A DNA stretch of 64,000 bases from Gentiana macrophylla (GCA_026214975.1 CM047805.1:194494601-194558600), one strand, 5' to 3'. Shown: positions 1 through 11,582, numbered from the stretch's first letter. Translations and numbers: made by a program. Notes: generated by a model not told the origin, from the letters alone.

Positions 1-1312
1 ATCAATTTCGTGTTATTTTCTAATTTCGTTAGTTGATGACCGAAGTGGTAAGGCCCCACTCACTCCTTATAAGCTGACATAAACACTTACGAAAAGGCGT
101 TAAGAGTAGAGAGAAAGCGTGGTCATACTAGTCGGAAATCTGACGAATCATCTTCAAACAGAAATACGAGAATCATTTGAAATCGTTGATGAAACACCGA
201 ACAAGGGTGGAACATGCTCTAGGGCATGGACAAAACCACGTTAACCTTAATAATCGAAATAATAATAATAATAGAAATAATCGAATCGGAACCGAATAAT
301 TGTAACAACTTGAAGAAACCCAAGGCCTATCTCGTGACCAAACCATAAGAAGAAATCAGACTAATAATCCCATACTTTTGCCTAATGAAGGAGCGAATAA
401 TTTCGAGATTAAATCTCATCTTTTTGGTTTAATTGACGCAAGAGCCCAATTCCTAGGAGAAGATGATGAAGATCCGCATCATCATCTCTATCTTTTTGAA
501 GAACTGTGCAATACAGCCAAAAGTCAAGGTGCTCACAAGGAATTAACAAGGATGACTATGTTTCCTTTTTCTCTAAAAAGGACGAGCCCGAGATTGGTTT
601 ATGTCTCTTCCGCATCATTCACTTACAAGTTGGGAGGAGATTCAAACTGAATTTCTGAAACAATACTTCACTCCTGGACGGAATTTGGAATTAAAAGTCG
701 AGGTTGCTAATTTTAGACAAGGATCTGAAGAAACGCTTGGGAATGCGTGGGAAAGATTTAAAAAATTACTAAGAGCGTGTCCCGACCATGGTTATTCCTT
801 AGACATGCAAATTCAACTTTTACGTCAGTAAATTAAGAAAAGATTCACGTGCTGATGTAGACCATGCATGTGGTGGTTCTTTAATGATGAGTGAAGCTCA
901 ATTAGTTTACGATGCCATCGAAAAGATTTCCAAAAATAACAGAATGTGGGAAACCGGTTCTAGCACCAGAAAAGTAGCTTTTGCAGGAGAATGTATGTCT
1001 AATACGGAAGTTCTAGCACATTTAGAAAATTTGAGTAGGAAATTTGATGGATTACAACAGAATAAGAACCAAAGTTCAGAAAATAGTGCACCAACTGAAT
1101 ACTCAAATCAGGATAAAATACCACTAGGGATTGAAGAACCGACAGGATGCTCAAGAGAGGAGGTGAGTTTTCTTCAGCAGCATAGAAATTTAAACAATGC
1201 TTATTCAAACTCGTTCAATGCTATTAGAAGAGATCACCCTACTTATCGATGGTCTGAAAACCCTAGCAAGCAAGGACAACCGCCGTATCGATTCCATATA
1301 GAACTTGAATAA
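1..1312 (+). pseudogene. gag relic of element A
   Basis: Capsid-like retrotransposon gag. The first 377 bases carry no readable frame but contain an Asn/Arg-coding AAT repeat typical of gag leaders. From 378 a frame reads DDEDPHHHLYLFEELCNTAK, then from 601 in another frame SLPHHSLTSWEEIQTEFLKQYF and AWERFKKLLRACPDHGYSLD, the usual plant gypsy gag core (HPhxhL..F, LpxxSIxTWxEL.xxFL.kYFp, E.WERFk.LLr.CPhHG). A third frame, 884-1312, holds the downstream part (SEAQLVYDAIEKISKNNRMW). At least three frame changes separate these pieces, so no full gag can be made. The family match is strong, the exact lineage call moderate. Confidence 0.8.
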
Positions 1313-2430
1313 TAATCAAGTTTATCAAGAAAACACATCTAATCGAATTTACAATCATTACCTAGATCCTATCCTCAACATACCACTCAAAGTATACCGG
1401 TAACTCAAAGTTCAACTCAACTGCGCAGAAGGAGTTGAAAAATGGGAAAAACTAATGGAAAATATGATGGGTGTAGTATCTACTCAAGCTAAAAATATAT
1501 AAACGATGGTGACTTCTATTGGTACGATCACTAAGGACATGAGTTCAATGAAAACATCTATGAGTGGACATGATACCAGGATGAGAACGATAGAAGCCTC
1601 ATTAAGGAATATGGAAGATCATTTGAGTAGTAAGCGGTGAACGTAATAACAAACAGACCCCCAGGAGGATTACCAAGTAACACTGAAAGGAACCCAAGAG
1701 AGGTAAATGTTGTAGTTACGAGAAGTAGGAAGCTCAGTGGAAGTAATGGAGTTGAAAACCTTGGGGATAATGAAGTAGAAGATGACTTAGATGGTAAGAA
1801 TGATAAAACTAAAGATGAACTTGAATTTACAGATGAGGAAGAAGAAATTATAGACAACTTCTTGAAACGAAATAAAAGTTCGGAACCTGAAAGTGAAAGG
1901 GAAAATTGGGTAAAAATCCCTAGAATTCTGAAAGATCCCATGGATAAAGATTTAAGGACTTTATTTAAGGAACATATTAGAATGGAAGAAAATGAAAACA
2001 AGGATGAAAAACATGAAGAAATGAAGGAATCTGAAGTAGAGATTGATTCAGGGAACAATTTAAAAGAAAGAATTCAAGAACACGAAACATGGCGATCGAG
2101 TAATACTCAAAGGTTTAAGGAAAAGGAAAAGAGAAAGCGACAAAGGAGCCAAAGGTCCTAGATTTAGAATCTTTACCTTACCCTCCTAAAGATCAAATCA
2201 AAAGGCAAAAACCGATAAGAAGTATGCTCGTTTCCTTGACACTTTTTCGTCATATTCAAGTTAATATCCCCATTATCGAAGCTTTGATTAATATATACCT
2301 ATGGAAAATTTCTCGAAAGAAATTACGTCAAACAAGAAAAATTAGAGGAATATGAGAATATATGCCTAAATGAAGAATGTTCATGCACTGCAAAGATAAG
2401 TTACCACCTAAACTGAAAGATCAGGTAGTT
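1313..2430 (+). pseudogene. gag-protease spacer of element A
   Basis: The frame 1637-2161 begins with GGLPSNTERNPREVNVVVT, matching the spacer found between gag and protease in Athila elements (the LPSNTExNPKE..AITLRSG type). It continues as a highly charged Glu/Lys/Asp-rich stretch (residues about 50-174), probably disordered. Between 1313 and 1636 there are only short broken frames (for example a coiled-coil-like stretch around 1500-1630). No catalytic function is expected here. Confidence 0.6.
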
Positions 2431-2800
2431 TTACCATTCCGTGTGAAATTGGAGGATTTTGCTTAAGAAGGTCTTATGTGATCTAGAGCGAGTATAAATC
2501 TCATGTCTTATGAGGATTATAGAAAGTTAGGCATAGGAAAGCTTACTAAGATCGAAATGACTCGCAAATGGCGAGATAGATCGATTAAGTACCCTAAAGG
2601 AATTATAAAGGACATATTGGTTAAAGTAGACAAATTCTATTTTCCAAAGAGACTTTGTAGTTATGGAAATGGAAGACGGTTATTCAAAGACCTCTTATTC
2701 TAGGTCGCCCATTTCTAGCTACAGGAAGAACTTTAATCGATGTGCGTAAAGGAGAATTAATCTTAAGAGTCAATGAAGACGGTTACTTTCAATATTTTCA
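2430..2800 (+). pseudogene. aspartic protease relic of element A
   Basis: The nucleotides at 2477-2510 encode the retropepsin active-site region of Athila type (CDL-G-ASINLM expected), but one G appears to be missing, so the frame reads CDLERV then stop. The downstream frame 2503-2703 keeps the flap-side sequence DRSIKYPKGIIKDILVKVDK and FYFP. After another frameshift the region 2704-2765 still encodes the LGRPFLATGRTLIDVRKGEL block typical of the end of this domain. The active site is disrupted, so the enzyme is inactive. Confidence 0.7.
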
Positions 2801-4180
2801 AAGCTATGAATCATGCATCATCGTAATCATGTTCTTTTATAGAAGATATTCATTCGCATCTATGATAATCGATTACCAACTTTTGAAGACAGATTAGAAG
2901 AATGCTTAACTCGTTTATCTATAAAGAAGATGAGGAAGACATTGAAATGAAAGAGATAATTCTTTCTTTAGATACAGAAAGTTTTACCTTTAAGCCACCA
3001 TGGCATAAGTACTTGGAATTAGAACTAGAAGGACCCGGTTCTTAAATCGTCAATAGAAGATCCGCCAAAGAACCTGGACTTGAAACCATTACCTTTAAAT
3101 CGAAATATGCTTTTCTTGAAAGCGATAATCTATTACCGATTATTATTTCATCACTTTAATCGAGCAACAAGAAGATCAATTACTTAGAATGTTGAAAAAG
3201 CATAAGAAAGCTTTTGGATGGACGATTCTTTGATATTCGAGGTATTAGCCACGAGATTTGCGTTCATAAGATAATTACGAAGGAAGATGCTAAGCCTTGT
3301 ATTCAACCGCAACGCCGCCTCAACCCAAATTTGCGAGTTAATTGTTAAGAAAGAGGTCATTAAGCTATTAGAGATGGGAATAATTTTTCCCATATCAGAT
3401 AGTGAATGGGTAAGTCCAACTCAAGTGGTACCAAAGAAAGGAGGTTTCACAGTGAAAGAAAATGATAGAAATGAATGGATTCCAACAAGAGAAATTACAG
3501 GATATCGAATGTGCATTGATTTTAGGAAACTAAATGATCATACTAAGAAAGATCATCACCCACTTCCATTCATAGTTCAAATGTTGGAACGGTTAAGTGG
3601 TCATAAATATTCACGCTTCTTAGATGGTTATTCAAAGTTATTTTCTGATTTTCATTGCAGCAGGAGATAGGGAAAAGACTACTTTCACTTGTCCTTATGG
3701 AACTTTTGCGTATAAAAGAATGCCGTTTGGTTTATGTAATGCTCCAGCTACGTTTCAAAGATGCATGATGGCTATATTTTCCGATATGGTTGAGAAATTC
3801 TTGGAAATTTTTATGGACGACTTTAGTGTTTACGGAGATTCTTTTGGTAAATGTTTGTCGCACTTAGAAAGAGTGTTGCAATTTGTGAGGATACCAATTT
3901 GGTCTTAAATTGGGAAAAATGTCATTTAATGGTATCGGAAGGAATTGTTCTAGGCCATCGAATCTCTCGAAATAGAATTGAAGTTGATAAAGCTAAGGTT
4001 GAAGTAATTGAAAAATTACCTCCACCGATTAATCTAAGGACTCTAAGAGGATTTCTTGGACATGCAGGATTTTATAGAAGATTTATTGCAGATTTTTCAA
4101 AGATAGCAAAGCCCCTAAGTCATTTGCTTGAAAAGGAAGTACCTTTTAACTTCGATAGTAAATGTAAGGAAGCTTTTCAG
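2800..4180 (+). pseudogene. reverse transcriptase relic of element A
   Basis: Linker and RT domain. 3076-3290 holds the linker that ends before the RT fingers (KHKKAFGWTI, DAKPCIQPQ in split frames). 3287-3670 gives fingers/palm residues SEWVSPTQVVPKKGG and YRMCIDFRKLNDHTKKDHHP. A frameshift near 3640-3660 breaks motif A's following segment; 3624-3908 continues with KTTFTCPYGTFAYKRMPFGL and the catalytic FMDD box (IFMDDFSVYGDS). 3851-4270 carries the thumb and connection (LNWEKCHLMVSEGIVLGHRI; LRTLRGFLGHAGFYRRFI). The domain order and boxes are complete in sum; the frame is not. Confidence 0.85.
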
Positions 4181-4667
4181 ACCTTAAAAGCGAAATTAAC
4201 TCATCGCACAGTGCTAATAGCTTTTGATTGGAATTTACCGTTTGAGATTATGTGTGATGCGGTGATTTAGTTGTAGGAGCGCTTTTAGGTCAAAGATATA
4301 ACAAAATTCTCAAAGCTATTTACTATGCATCTCATACGTTAAATGCAACTCAACCGAACTATACAACTACTGAAAAAAGAATCTGTTATTTGTAATTTTT
4401 GCCTTAGATAAGTTTAGATCGTATATTGTTGGTTCTAAGGTAATAATTTATACAGACCATTCAGCTTTGAAGTATTTGCTGAGTAAGAAAGATGCGAAAC
4501 CACGTCTTCTTAGATGGATTCTCTTACTTCAGGAGTTCGATTTGGAAATTAAAGATAAAAAGGGAAGTGAGAATGTAGTAGCAGATCATCTAAGTAGAAT
4601 GGAAAATGATGGAGGAAAGGGAATAGAAATTAAAGATTCATTTCACGATGAACAACTTTTAGAATAG
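4180..4667 (+). pseudogene. RNase H relic of element A
   Basis: The Ty3/gypsy RNase H follows RT directly. LPFEIMCDAVI at the end of the 3851-4270 frame should run into the VGALLGQ segment but a stop (TAG, 4268-4270) intervenes. [20 protein letters not shown] is readable at 4321-4380. [20 protein letters not shown] and the closing [14 protein letters not shown] (4467-4610) match the catalytic TDH and the conserved VADxLSR end. At least two lesions; non-functional. Confidence 0.8.
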
Positions 4668-4879
4668 ATACTCCTTCAACCATGCAGTTATTAAAGAATA
4701 GAATTCCTTCTAAGGAAATGTCACCTGGTTTGGAGATATCATTAATTACTTAACTTGTGATTATATTCCGTCTCATTGGACTTAGCACAAAAAGAAATTC
4801 TTTTATGACTTAAAATTTTATTCTTTGGGAGGAACTGGACCTTTTCCGTAAATGTTCGGATGGGATAATCGGAAAGTGT

Positions 4880-6011
4880 GTGCACGATAATGAAATTTTA
4901 AGTATTTTATCATTTTGTCATGATCGTGAGGCAGGAGGTCATCATGGAGGATGGAAAACTGCTTTTAAAGTTTTACAATGTGGTTTTTATTGGCCTACGC
5001 TATATAGAGATGCTTATAAATATGTCAAATCTTGTGAATCTTGTCAAAAATGGGGAAATGTATCTAAAAAACATGAAATGCCTATGCAACCTATTTTAGA
5101 ATGTGAGTTATTTGATGTTTGGGGTATAGATTTCATGGGACCATTTCTATATCTTTTGGAAAAAGATTTATTCTAGTAATGGTAGATTATGTTTCGAAAT
5201 GGGTAGAAGCTGAAGCTCTTCCCACTAATGATACCAAAGTTGTCATACGATTTCTTAAAAAGAATATATTTACACGTTATGGCATTCCGAGGGCTATCAT
5301 TAGTGATAGAGGTTCGCACTTTTGTAATAGACCATTTACCAAGATAATTGAAAATATGGTGTAACGCGATAAGTTAGAACGCCTATCATCCGCAAACCAA
5401 AGTGGTCGTGTAGAGGTGTCTAATAGAGAGATCAAAAGAATTGTAGAAAAGACAAGTGGATTCAAATCGAAAAAAATCGACGCTTAAACTAGACGATGCA
5501 TTATGGGCATATAGAACAGCTTTTAAAACACCAATTGGTTTGTTCTCCTATAGGTTAGTTTTTGGGAAACGTGTCATCTCCCACGTTGAGTTAGAACACC
5601 GAGCCTTCTGGGCTATTAAATTTTTGAATTTCGATCCTAAGGCTGTCGGTGATCATAGATTGCTTCAATTGACAGAACTAGAAGAATTCCGTCTCGATTC
5701 TTATGAAAACGCTCGAATCTACAAGGAACGCACGAAATCCTTTCACGATAAGAGAATCTATAGTCGTGAGTTCCATGTAGGTGATCGAGTGCTCTTGTAC
5801 AATTCACGTTTAAAGTTATTTCAGAAAGCTTAAATCAAGATGGACAGGTCCATTTAAAGTAACGAGAGTTTTCAAATCTGGAGCTGTTGAACTAACAAAT
5901 GGAAATACAACTTTTATAGCCAATGGCCATAGAGTAAAGTTATTTGTGGAAGGAGAAGGAACCAGACCGAAAGAAGAAATAATGCTACTAATCGATCCTC
6001 CGACAAAGTAA
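4880..6011 (+). pseudogene. integrase relic of element A
   Basis: 4880-5176 carries the zinc-binding HHCC region (REAGGHHGGWKT, then KSCESCQKWG) and the first core aspartate in VWGIDFMGPF. After a frame change, 5119-5364 holds the second aspartate (AIISDRGSHFCN). The region with the catalytic glutamate (5377-5445, NAYHPQ..GRVEVSNRE-like) is in a further frame. 5456-5833 gives [20 protein letters not shown] and the C-terminal [20 protein letters not shown]; 5834-6011 closes with KSRWTGPFKVTRVF and a NGHRVK-type end, again after a frame shift. Stops and shifts make it inactive. Confidence 0.85.
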
Positions 6012-6710
6012 AAAGCAGCGGAGAAATCGAGAAACTGAAAAGCAGAGGAGTTAAACTCAGCCGAATACCAGGTGCTATTTATCTTTACTCTACTTTTTTG
6101 TGTTTTAGTTATGTTTAAAGTAGTTTCGTCTTTTACCGGATAGACGTAAAAGAACTGGATGTCTTTTTTAGATAGAATAGAAATTTTTATACTGCTTTTG
6201 AAATTAGGCTTGGATAAAGATGTCGCGTTTAAGATAGAAGCTTCAGTTTTTGAGAAAAACAAGCAATTGTTGAGAGAGATCAGACTGAAAGAACTATGTA
6301 ATGGAAAATCGAGAAGTTCGATAAAGAGAAGGGCAAAGTTTTTAAGAAGGTGTGAAAATTTGTGGAAAAAGTGAGCATGAAGGGAAATGTAGGGAAAGCA
6401 CAACCAAATCACAGGATGAGTGTTTGAATATTGTTAAGAAGGGAACGATTAGGTGGTTATCCGAAAATCCCGATGGAGATCAAAGAGAAAATTCGAACGC
6501 CTCATTTCTTAAGGTTAGGTTGATAGAACGTTACATCGTAACTCCTGGAAGATTTGAAGTATTAGAATTAGGACCTCGTGAATTTTGTAGTACTTATAAA
6601 ATTTTTATATAACTTTTGAAAATTTTATAAATAGGATCTTTATGAAATTACTTAAAAGTTTTATAAAGTTTTTATAAAAAGTTTTTTTTATTTTTGTAGA
6701 AGTTTTATTA

Positions 6711-6716
<6 letters not shown>

Positions 6717-6748
<32 letters not shown>
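6717..6748 (+). repeat. poly(A) run
   Basis: Uninterrupted run of about 32 adenines, eight bases before the first CGGATCGATCCG palindrome. A similar run lies at 10785-10814 in the same element. Could be a poly(dA) nucleosome-excluding tract or a slipped assembly homopolymer. Confidence 0.9.
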
Positions 6749-6752
<4 letters not shown>

Positions 6753-6754
6753 GT

Positions 6755-6787
6755 CGGATCGATCCGACCTAACCCCGGATCGATCCG
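6755..6787 (+). promoter_or_regulatory. paired CGGATCGATCCG palindromes, internal site 1 of element A
   Basis: Two perfect 12-bp palindromes at 6755-6766 and 6776-6787, starts 21 bp apart. They stand upstream of the leader and leader intron of the first PF20167-like ORF. No strong TATA follows; the nearest AT box is CCTAAAAAAG at 6801-6810. The same word recurs four more times as pairs in this element only, two of these pairs being in the LTR promoter, hence the inference that this is a protein-binding signal. Confidence 0.6.
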
Positions 6788-7072
6788 GAACCTGAAAAAA
6801 CCTAAAAAAGGGACGGGGACCTCTTTCTTCTTCTTCTTCTTTTTTTTCTAAAAACAGCCGCCCCTCCCCTTCTTCCCCAATTCGAATTTTTTCCTTCAAA
6901 TCATCACACACTATCACCATTAAACTACACCACTTCTTAAACTTTTCTCATTTTCCACTCCTCTCTTCAAATTTGCATTAACATTAAAGTAATTTTCAAG
7001 GAAAGCTTCAACTTTCATTCCGGCAACTTTCCATCTTTTCCGCCAAATTTCAACCTCTTTAAGCTTTGTAAG

Positions 7073-7213
7073 GTAACATTGTAGTCACTTATTTTCTTAA
7101 TTTCGTTTTTATGCAATTTTTTTTTTCAACTGTTTTGTCACTCACATTTGTATCTTTGTTGTTTTGTGTTGTTTTTTTTTGTGTGTTGTTTTGTTATTGT
7201 GTCATTATCGTAG
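7073..7213 (+). other. probable leader intron before the first env-position ORF
   Basis: AAG/GTAACATT at 7070-7080 reads as a 5' splice site; a T-rich tract with TTTTTTTTTCAAC and TTTTGTTATTGTG leads to TAG at 7211-7213, one base before the ATG at 7215. An equivalent arrangement (GTAAGTAT donor, T/G-rich body, AG then A then ATG) occurs in element B on the other strand at 50145-49865. The shared layout makes chance unlikely, though only RNA data could prove splicing. Confidence 0.55.
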
Positions 7214-7214
7214 A

Positions 7215-8608
7215 ATGGCCGAATCATCCAAAGCTAGTAAAAACGCAAACCGCATATCCCTACCCAAATTCCAGCTTATAGAAACTAGGCCTTTAATGAA
7301 GAAGAATTGGCGAGTTAGTTTTGAAAGAACTGCTGTCATTGCAGCCTAAGAAAGCATTGAAAAATAAATTTGGACAATGTTTAGTTGCAATAGAGAGGGG
7401 CTTAGACTTTAAAAATTTGGGAAGGGAGGTGAAGGAAATTTTTGAAGGGAGGCATTGGATGGAATTAGCCAGTTTAAGGTCGGGAGAAATTAACACCACC
7501 TTAGTAGCTGAATTTTATTCTCTGGTAGCAACTCACAATGCTACGGATGAAGGTGAGTTAACCTCTGTCAACCTGAGAACTAGGACAGTACCGTTTACTC
7601 CTCACATTATTAATGCTATTTATGGTATTCCTGATATACCGGAAAATGAGGATTATTATACAGTTTGGAATTGGATGAGCCAGCCAGACTTTGATCATAT
7701 TGTTGCGGTAGCCTGTAATGAGTTAGATCCCATCTGCCGCCTGGCATGAAAACAAAGTTTTCCTATGGGAAATGTATCCGGGATATGAAAGCCATTAAAC
7801 GCTTTATCAGTCACACACTTTACCCGACTCGGCATTTTACATCTTTGCAAAGAGGATTTGTGTATTGCTTGGGCTATAGTTAATGATGTACTGTGGATAT
7901 AGGCAGAGTGATGTATGAAGGGCCAAAGATTTTACCTCGATCGCTAGACTGGCAAATACATGCCTTTTCCGTGTTTTATTTCTTCCTTGTGTCGTCCGAT
8001 AGAGTCCCCGAGCTCCCAAATGATAATTTGATGATGGTAGATGACACACTTATCGGTCCTAGTTTACCACTTAGGCCGGCGGGAAGAATAAACTTTTGGA
8101 CCCTAACCGTCAACGACCTCGGCCTACTCCATCTCTACTCCCTCCTCCTTCATCCAGTCAAACTCAAACTCATCTTCCCAATACCATCACTTACGATATG
8201 TTTCAATCCATGGCCTATGATGTTCATCGTGCTAATGCCAATATGGCTGTTTTTATGAAAGGAATAAATTATGGTCTCAAGATTTACGCCAAGGCATACG
8301 AGGTTTATATCAAATGAATATACCGCAGAACCCTACCTATGCCGAGATGGATATTCCGCAATGCCAAACCCAATTTTTATACCTTGCCCGATTTCATTCC
8401 ACCGATGCCACCTCACTCAGATTTCCAACAAATGCCACATTCTTTTGGATTTCAAACTAGTGGTGTAGGAGATTTTTCGACAGGTACTATGGCAGCTGCG
8501 ACATCAGAATGGACTGGATCTGGATCATTTGGCCATACCACGACGAGATGGGGATCTCAAGCTATGCCAAGTTCAAGCCACGTCGAGCTGAGTGATGAAG
8601 AGGAGTGA
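7215..8608 (+). pseudogene. env-position ORF 1 of element A, PF20167-like (putative plant transposon protein)
   Basis: Starts MAESSKASKNANRIS right after the putative intron. A frame change near 7340 leads to the 7321-7749 frame, whose core reads INTTLVAEFYSLVATHN, then VPFTPHIINAIYGIP. That is the pattern W..L....LVxEFYxxL...VRxxxVxFs...IN.xYxIP of the 'putative plant transposon protein' domain. 7789-7880, in another frame, gives KRFISHTLYPTRHF. The C-terminal part (8096-8317, then 8339-8608) is Pro/Gln-rich and ends in an acidic ELSDEEE tail. In Athila this position is called env-like, but I see no convincing membrane segment in it. At least four lesions. Function unknown; a regulatory or DNA-binding role is speculation. 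Confidence 0.65.
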
Positions 8609-8891
8609 TAATTTTTAAACATTCTATGGTTTTTGGCATTGAAACAATTTTATTTATCATGCACTTTTTCTTTTTTTTCGTTTTTTCGTTAAATTTTAAG
8701 TTGTTTTGATCATAGTAGGATTTTATACGATTTTCATGTTTTCATTGCATATTATGGTATTAAGCATCGTGTACTAAAATTTATCGTTATAACGTAATGA
8801 AAATAAACCAAAAATAGGAAGAAAACTTGTCACCTAGAAAAACTAAGTATTTTTCAAGAAAAATCGACTCGTCTCGTGAACAAATAATGTT

Positions 8892-9060
8892 CGGATCGAT
8901 CCGCTTTTCACCGGATCGATCCGACGGAGTATACCGACGACAACATTATCGATTCGTGAGGCCGGATCGATCCGCCCTTTCTCGGATCGATCCGGAAAGT
9001 ACAAAACGCGCGTAAAGTAGATCTTTTCTACTTTTGCTTGATGGATGTATTCTATAAAAG
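8892..9060 (+). promoter_or_regulatory. two palindrome pairs plus TATA box, internal promoter 2 of element A
   Basis: CGGATCGATCCG at 8892-8903 and 8912-8923 (20 bp apart), again at 8963-8974 and 8983-8994 (20 bp apart). TATAAAAG follows at 9053-9060, then a pyrimidine-rich leader and an ATG at 9126. The layout copies the LTR promoter of the same element (two pairs, then TATAAAAAGG). It is therefore a plausible internal promoter for the second env-position ORF. Confidence 0.65.
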
Positions 9061-9125
9061 GAAAGAGCAACAGCCAACCTTTTGCTCATTCTTTCCTTTC
9101 TTCTATTTTAATCTCTATTTCAGAA

Positions 9126-9975
9126 ATGTCTAACCGCTCCTCTCCTTCGGTTAATAGTTATGAACCACATACGCCTGATGGTGTGGTCCCCGAAGGGCAT
9201 GCCTCTTGTTTTCATAATGACGTCCCGAGACATCTAAATTTCGTCCGTTCTCCTATTCTGATGGAGAAAGGCTTAAACATCGAAAAAAATTGATCGGTGG
9301 GGACGTAATCTAATCCGAGGTTGCGGGTGGAAAAAGTTGATAAGGACTCCTGAGGTCGAGTAAACATTTCGATAGTTAGAGATTTCTTTGCGTCTCTCAC
9401 TGAGATAACGACAGTAGCCTCATCTCAACTTATTACAGTTAGGGGAATCGTTATTTCATTTTCACCAGTCATCATAAATCAAATCTATCAAATTCCACCA
9501 TGTACTTTTGATCGAAACCCACACTTCGAGTTTCTTTGGGAACTTGGGGATGCGTATAATGTTGTAAACCGTACTGCAGAAGCCTTTCGGTTCAGATTTC
9601 GTTGTTTGATCATAACTATGATTCTTCAACTCTGGCTTTACCCCCTCATTTAAGGGCTTGGAAACGCTTCATTAATTCTCGGATCTATCCAACTAGAGAT
9701 TTTTATGGGGTTACGGATGATGAGATGCTGCTGTTGTATGCATTGGCTGTGGGAGCATACATTGATTGGGGAGTTTTGATTTTTAAGACTGCAATTAATT
9801 TTGCAGTAGAAAGACGTAATAGGGAAAACCACTACCATTTGCCTGGTTATCTCTCACCTTTGTATCCAATCGAATCACGTGCCTCGAGTTTGCTAATGGA
9901 CGAGATTTTTCCATCTCGTGATTCTCGATTAGATTACTTCGTGGATACTCCCGGATGTTCATCTACGGTTTGATA
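9126..9975 (+). pseudogene. env-position ORF 2 of element A, PF20167-like
   Basis: ATG at 9126 follows TTTCAG, which itself resembles a 3' splice site. First frame to 9293 is a Ser/Pro-rich N-terminus (MSNRSSPSVNSYEPHTPDG). A frame change then gives, at about 9365-9500, VRDFFASLTEITTVASS and VRGIVISFSPVIINQIYQIP, the PF20167-like core. A last frame change leads to 9602-9973 with RAWKRFINSRIYPTRDF and a hydrophobic LLYALAVGAYIDWGVLIF segment. ORF 1 of the same element shares the KRFIxxxxYPTRxF and xxFxPxIINxIYxIP motifs, so the two are paralogues. Stop TGA near 9973. Inactive. Confidence 0.65.
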
Positions 9976-10194
9976 ATCGCTTAGAAGTTGTGTTGTTAAG
10001 ATGGTAGTTGTTTAAATTAGTTGTTTAATTGTTTTTGTTGTTTGTTACTTTTATTTATAGTTTGTAATAGTGTTTAATATATATGTCATTTTCTTTAATC
10101 AAAATAATATATGGTTGCTAAAAATAAGAAATAATAATCAAAATCATATAAAATTTTAATTTTATTTGCAACCTCATTTTTTTATTTACTCATC

Positions 10195-10229
10195 AACATC
10201 GACGATGTTAGTTCGTAAGTGGGGAGTGG
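10195..10229 (+). other. hairpin plus internal purine tract (central-PPT-like) of element A
   Basis: AACATCG-A-CGATGTT (10195-10209) is a perfect 7-bp stem, followed by TAAGTGGGGAGTGG (10216-10229). The same pair of signals, hairpin then TAAGTGxGGGxG, is found just before the LTR of this element and twice each in elements B and C. Confidence 0.5.
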
Positions 10230-10783
10230 AAGTAAGTTAGTAAATTAAAATTAAAATTTTCTTATATAAATGTATACTTAATTGCTCAATACTTAGTTTA
10301 ATTTTTCTTGGAACAAAATAATTAGATAATATATAATTAATATGAATAAAAACAATATAAATTGGTAAGAATAGATTTTAATTAAGTAAAATAAAGTAGA
10401 TATATTATAATTATATTATATATGTCAATTTTAGATCTTTATAAGATTTTAAGTATATGTAACTATACATAAATATTATCAAGTAAGTTTCATATGAAAT
10501 TTTAGCAAATATATTTATATTTATAATGAATTTTAGAATAATTTTCTTTGTAAAACGAAATATGAATATGGAATCGGATTAGGAATGATGAGATTTTTGA
10601 CACCACAAAATTACCTCAACCTTGATTAGAGTGATCAAGACCTCACTCGAAATAGCCATTTTTTATCATAACCGACCCTTGGCTTATTTTTTGGTCTACA
10701 TTTCCTAAAAATCCCACGAGTTTGTACGCATTTTATGAAAGGAGATGATAGCACAGAAGCTAAGGATGGTGTATGCTGAGGTG

Positions 10784-10817
<34 letters not shown>

Positions 10818-11582
10818 AGAAGAACAAAGCACCATAATTACAGAGAATTAATCGAATACTGTATCTTCCTTATCTTTGATCGATGATATCGGTAGTAGCT
10901 TCCAATGATTTGAGTGCAAAGAGGTGTTATCTAAACGCCCTATATCACTATGAGGTATAAAGCTCCCAATAAAAATTCGAATCATAAGATCTCAAGAATG
11001 ATTACGAGTTTAAGGAAACCGGACTCGTAATTTTAGATCGAAAGAGTATTACTCCGATCAATCTTGATGAAGCAATGCCTGTAAATTTGATTTTCTACAC
11101 ACACTCACGCTTTTAGTTCTTAATATTGAAAAGAAGAGAAAATCTGAAAAATAGTTGGAAAAGGAGATATTATTAATCGAATCTGTTTTTGATCAAACGT
11201 GAAGGTGTAAGTGCACGCATTTACTTGCCTCTTTCTCTTTTTGATTTCTTTTTCTATCTTTCGATTAACCAATGTCCTATCCTAAAAGCCATCTTGTCAA
11301 TTACTTGACTTAGTCTTTGATTCCAAATATTTCATATAAGTTGAGATAGGAAAATAATTCTAGAATTTTAATTATATTTATTGAGTAGATTTTGTGAAAT
11401 TTCATTTGAATAATAGTTGATAAATAATTTATCAAAGTTATCTACACTTTTATCTTATTAATTTCTAAGAAAGATATAATTAATATGTTTATAATATTGA
11501 AATGATATTTTACTAATTTAAAAATTGTATCTACCACTTATATTATTTTTATCGTAATTTTTATATATTATCGCTTATTTTG
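10230..11582 (+). other. AT-rich 3' untranslated region of element A
   Basis: No coding frame. Very AT-rich between 10230 and 10560, then mixed sequence with a run of about 30 A at 10785-10814. Reads as the long 3' UTR usual for Athila-type elements. Confidence 0.5.

Larger units (their letters stand above)
6012..7072 (+). other. post-integrase spacer and leader of the first env-position ORF
   Basis: No recognisable domain. Two short Lys/Glu-rich frames (6159-6374 and 6352-6612) occupy the first half and may be random or a diverged extra frame. A 32-base A run (6717-6748) is followed by a pair of CGGATCGATCCG palindromes and a pyrimidine-rich, AUG-poor leader (6820-7070) like those seen downstream of LTR promoters. 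The minus-strand frame across the A run and the palindromes is an artefact of low complexity. Confidence 0.5.

Noticed and set aside
1558..2058. Minus-strand 166-codon Ser-rich frame
   Set aside because: Antisense shadow of the Glu/Lys-rich gag-protease spacer.
5816..6412. Minus-strand 198-codon frame
   Set aside because: Antisense to the integrase C-terminus and following spacer; no family match.
6714..6920. Minus-strand 68-codon frame with Phe run and Glu-rich part
   Set aside because: Translation of the A run and pyrimidine leader; low complexity.
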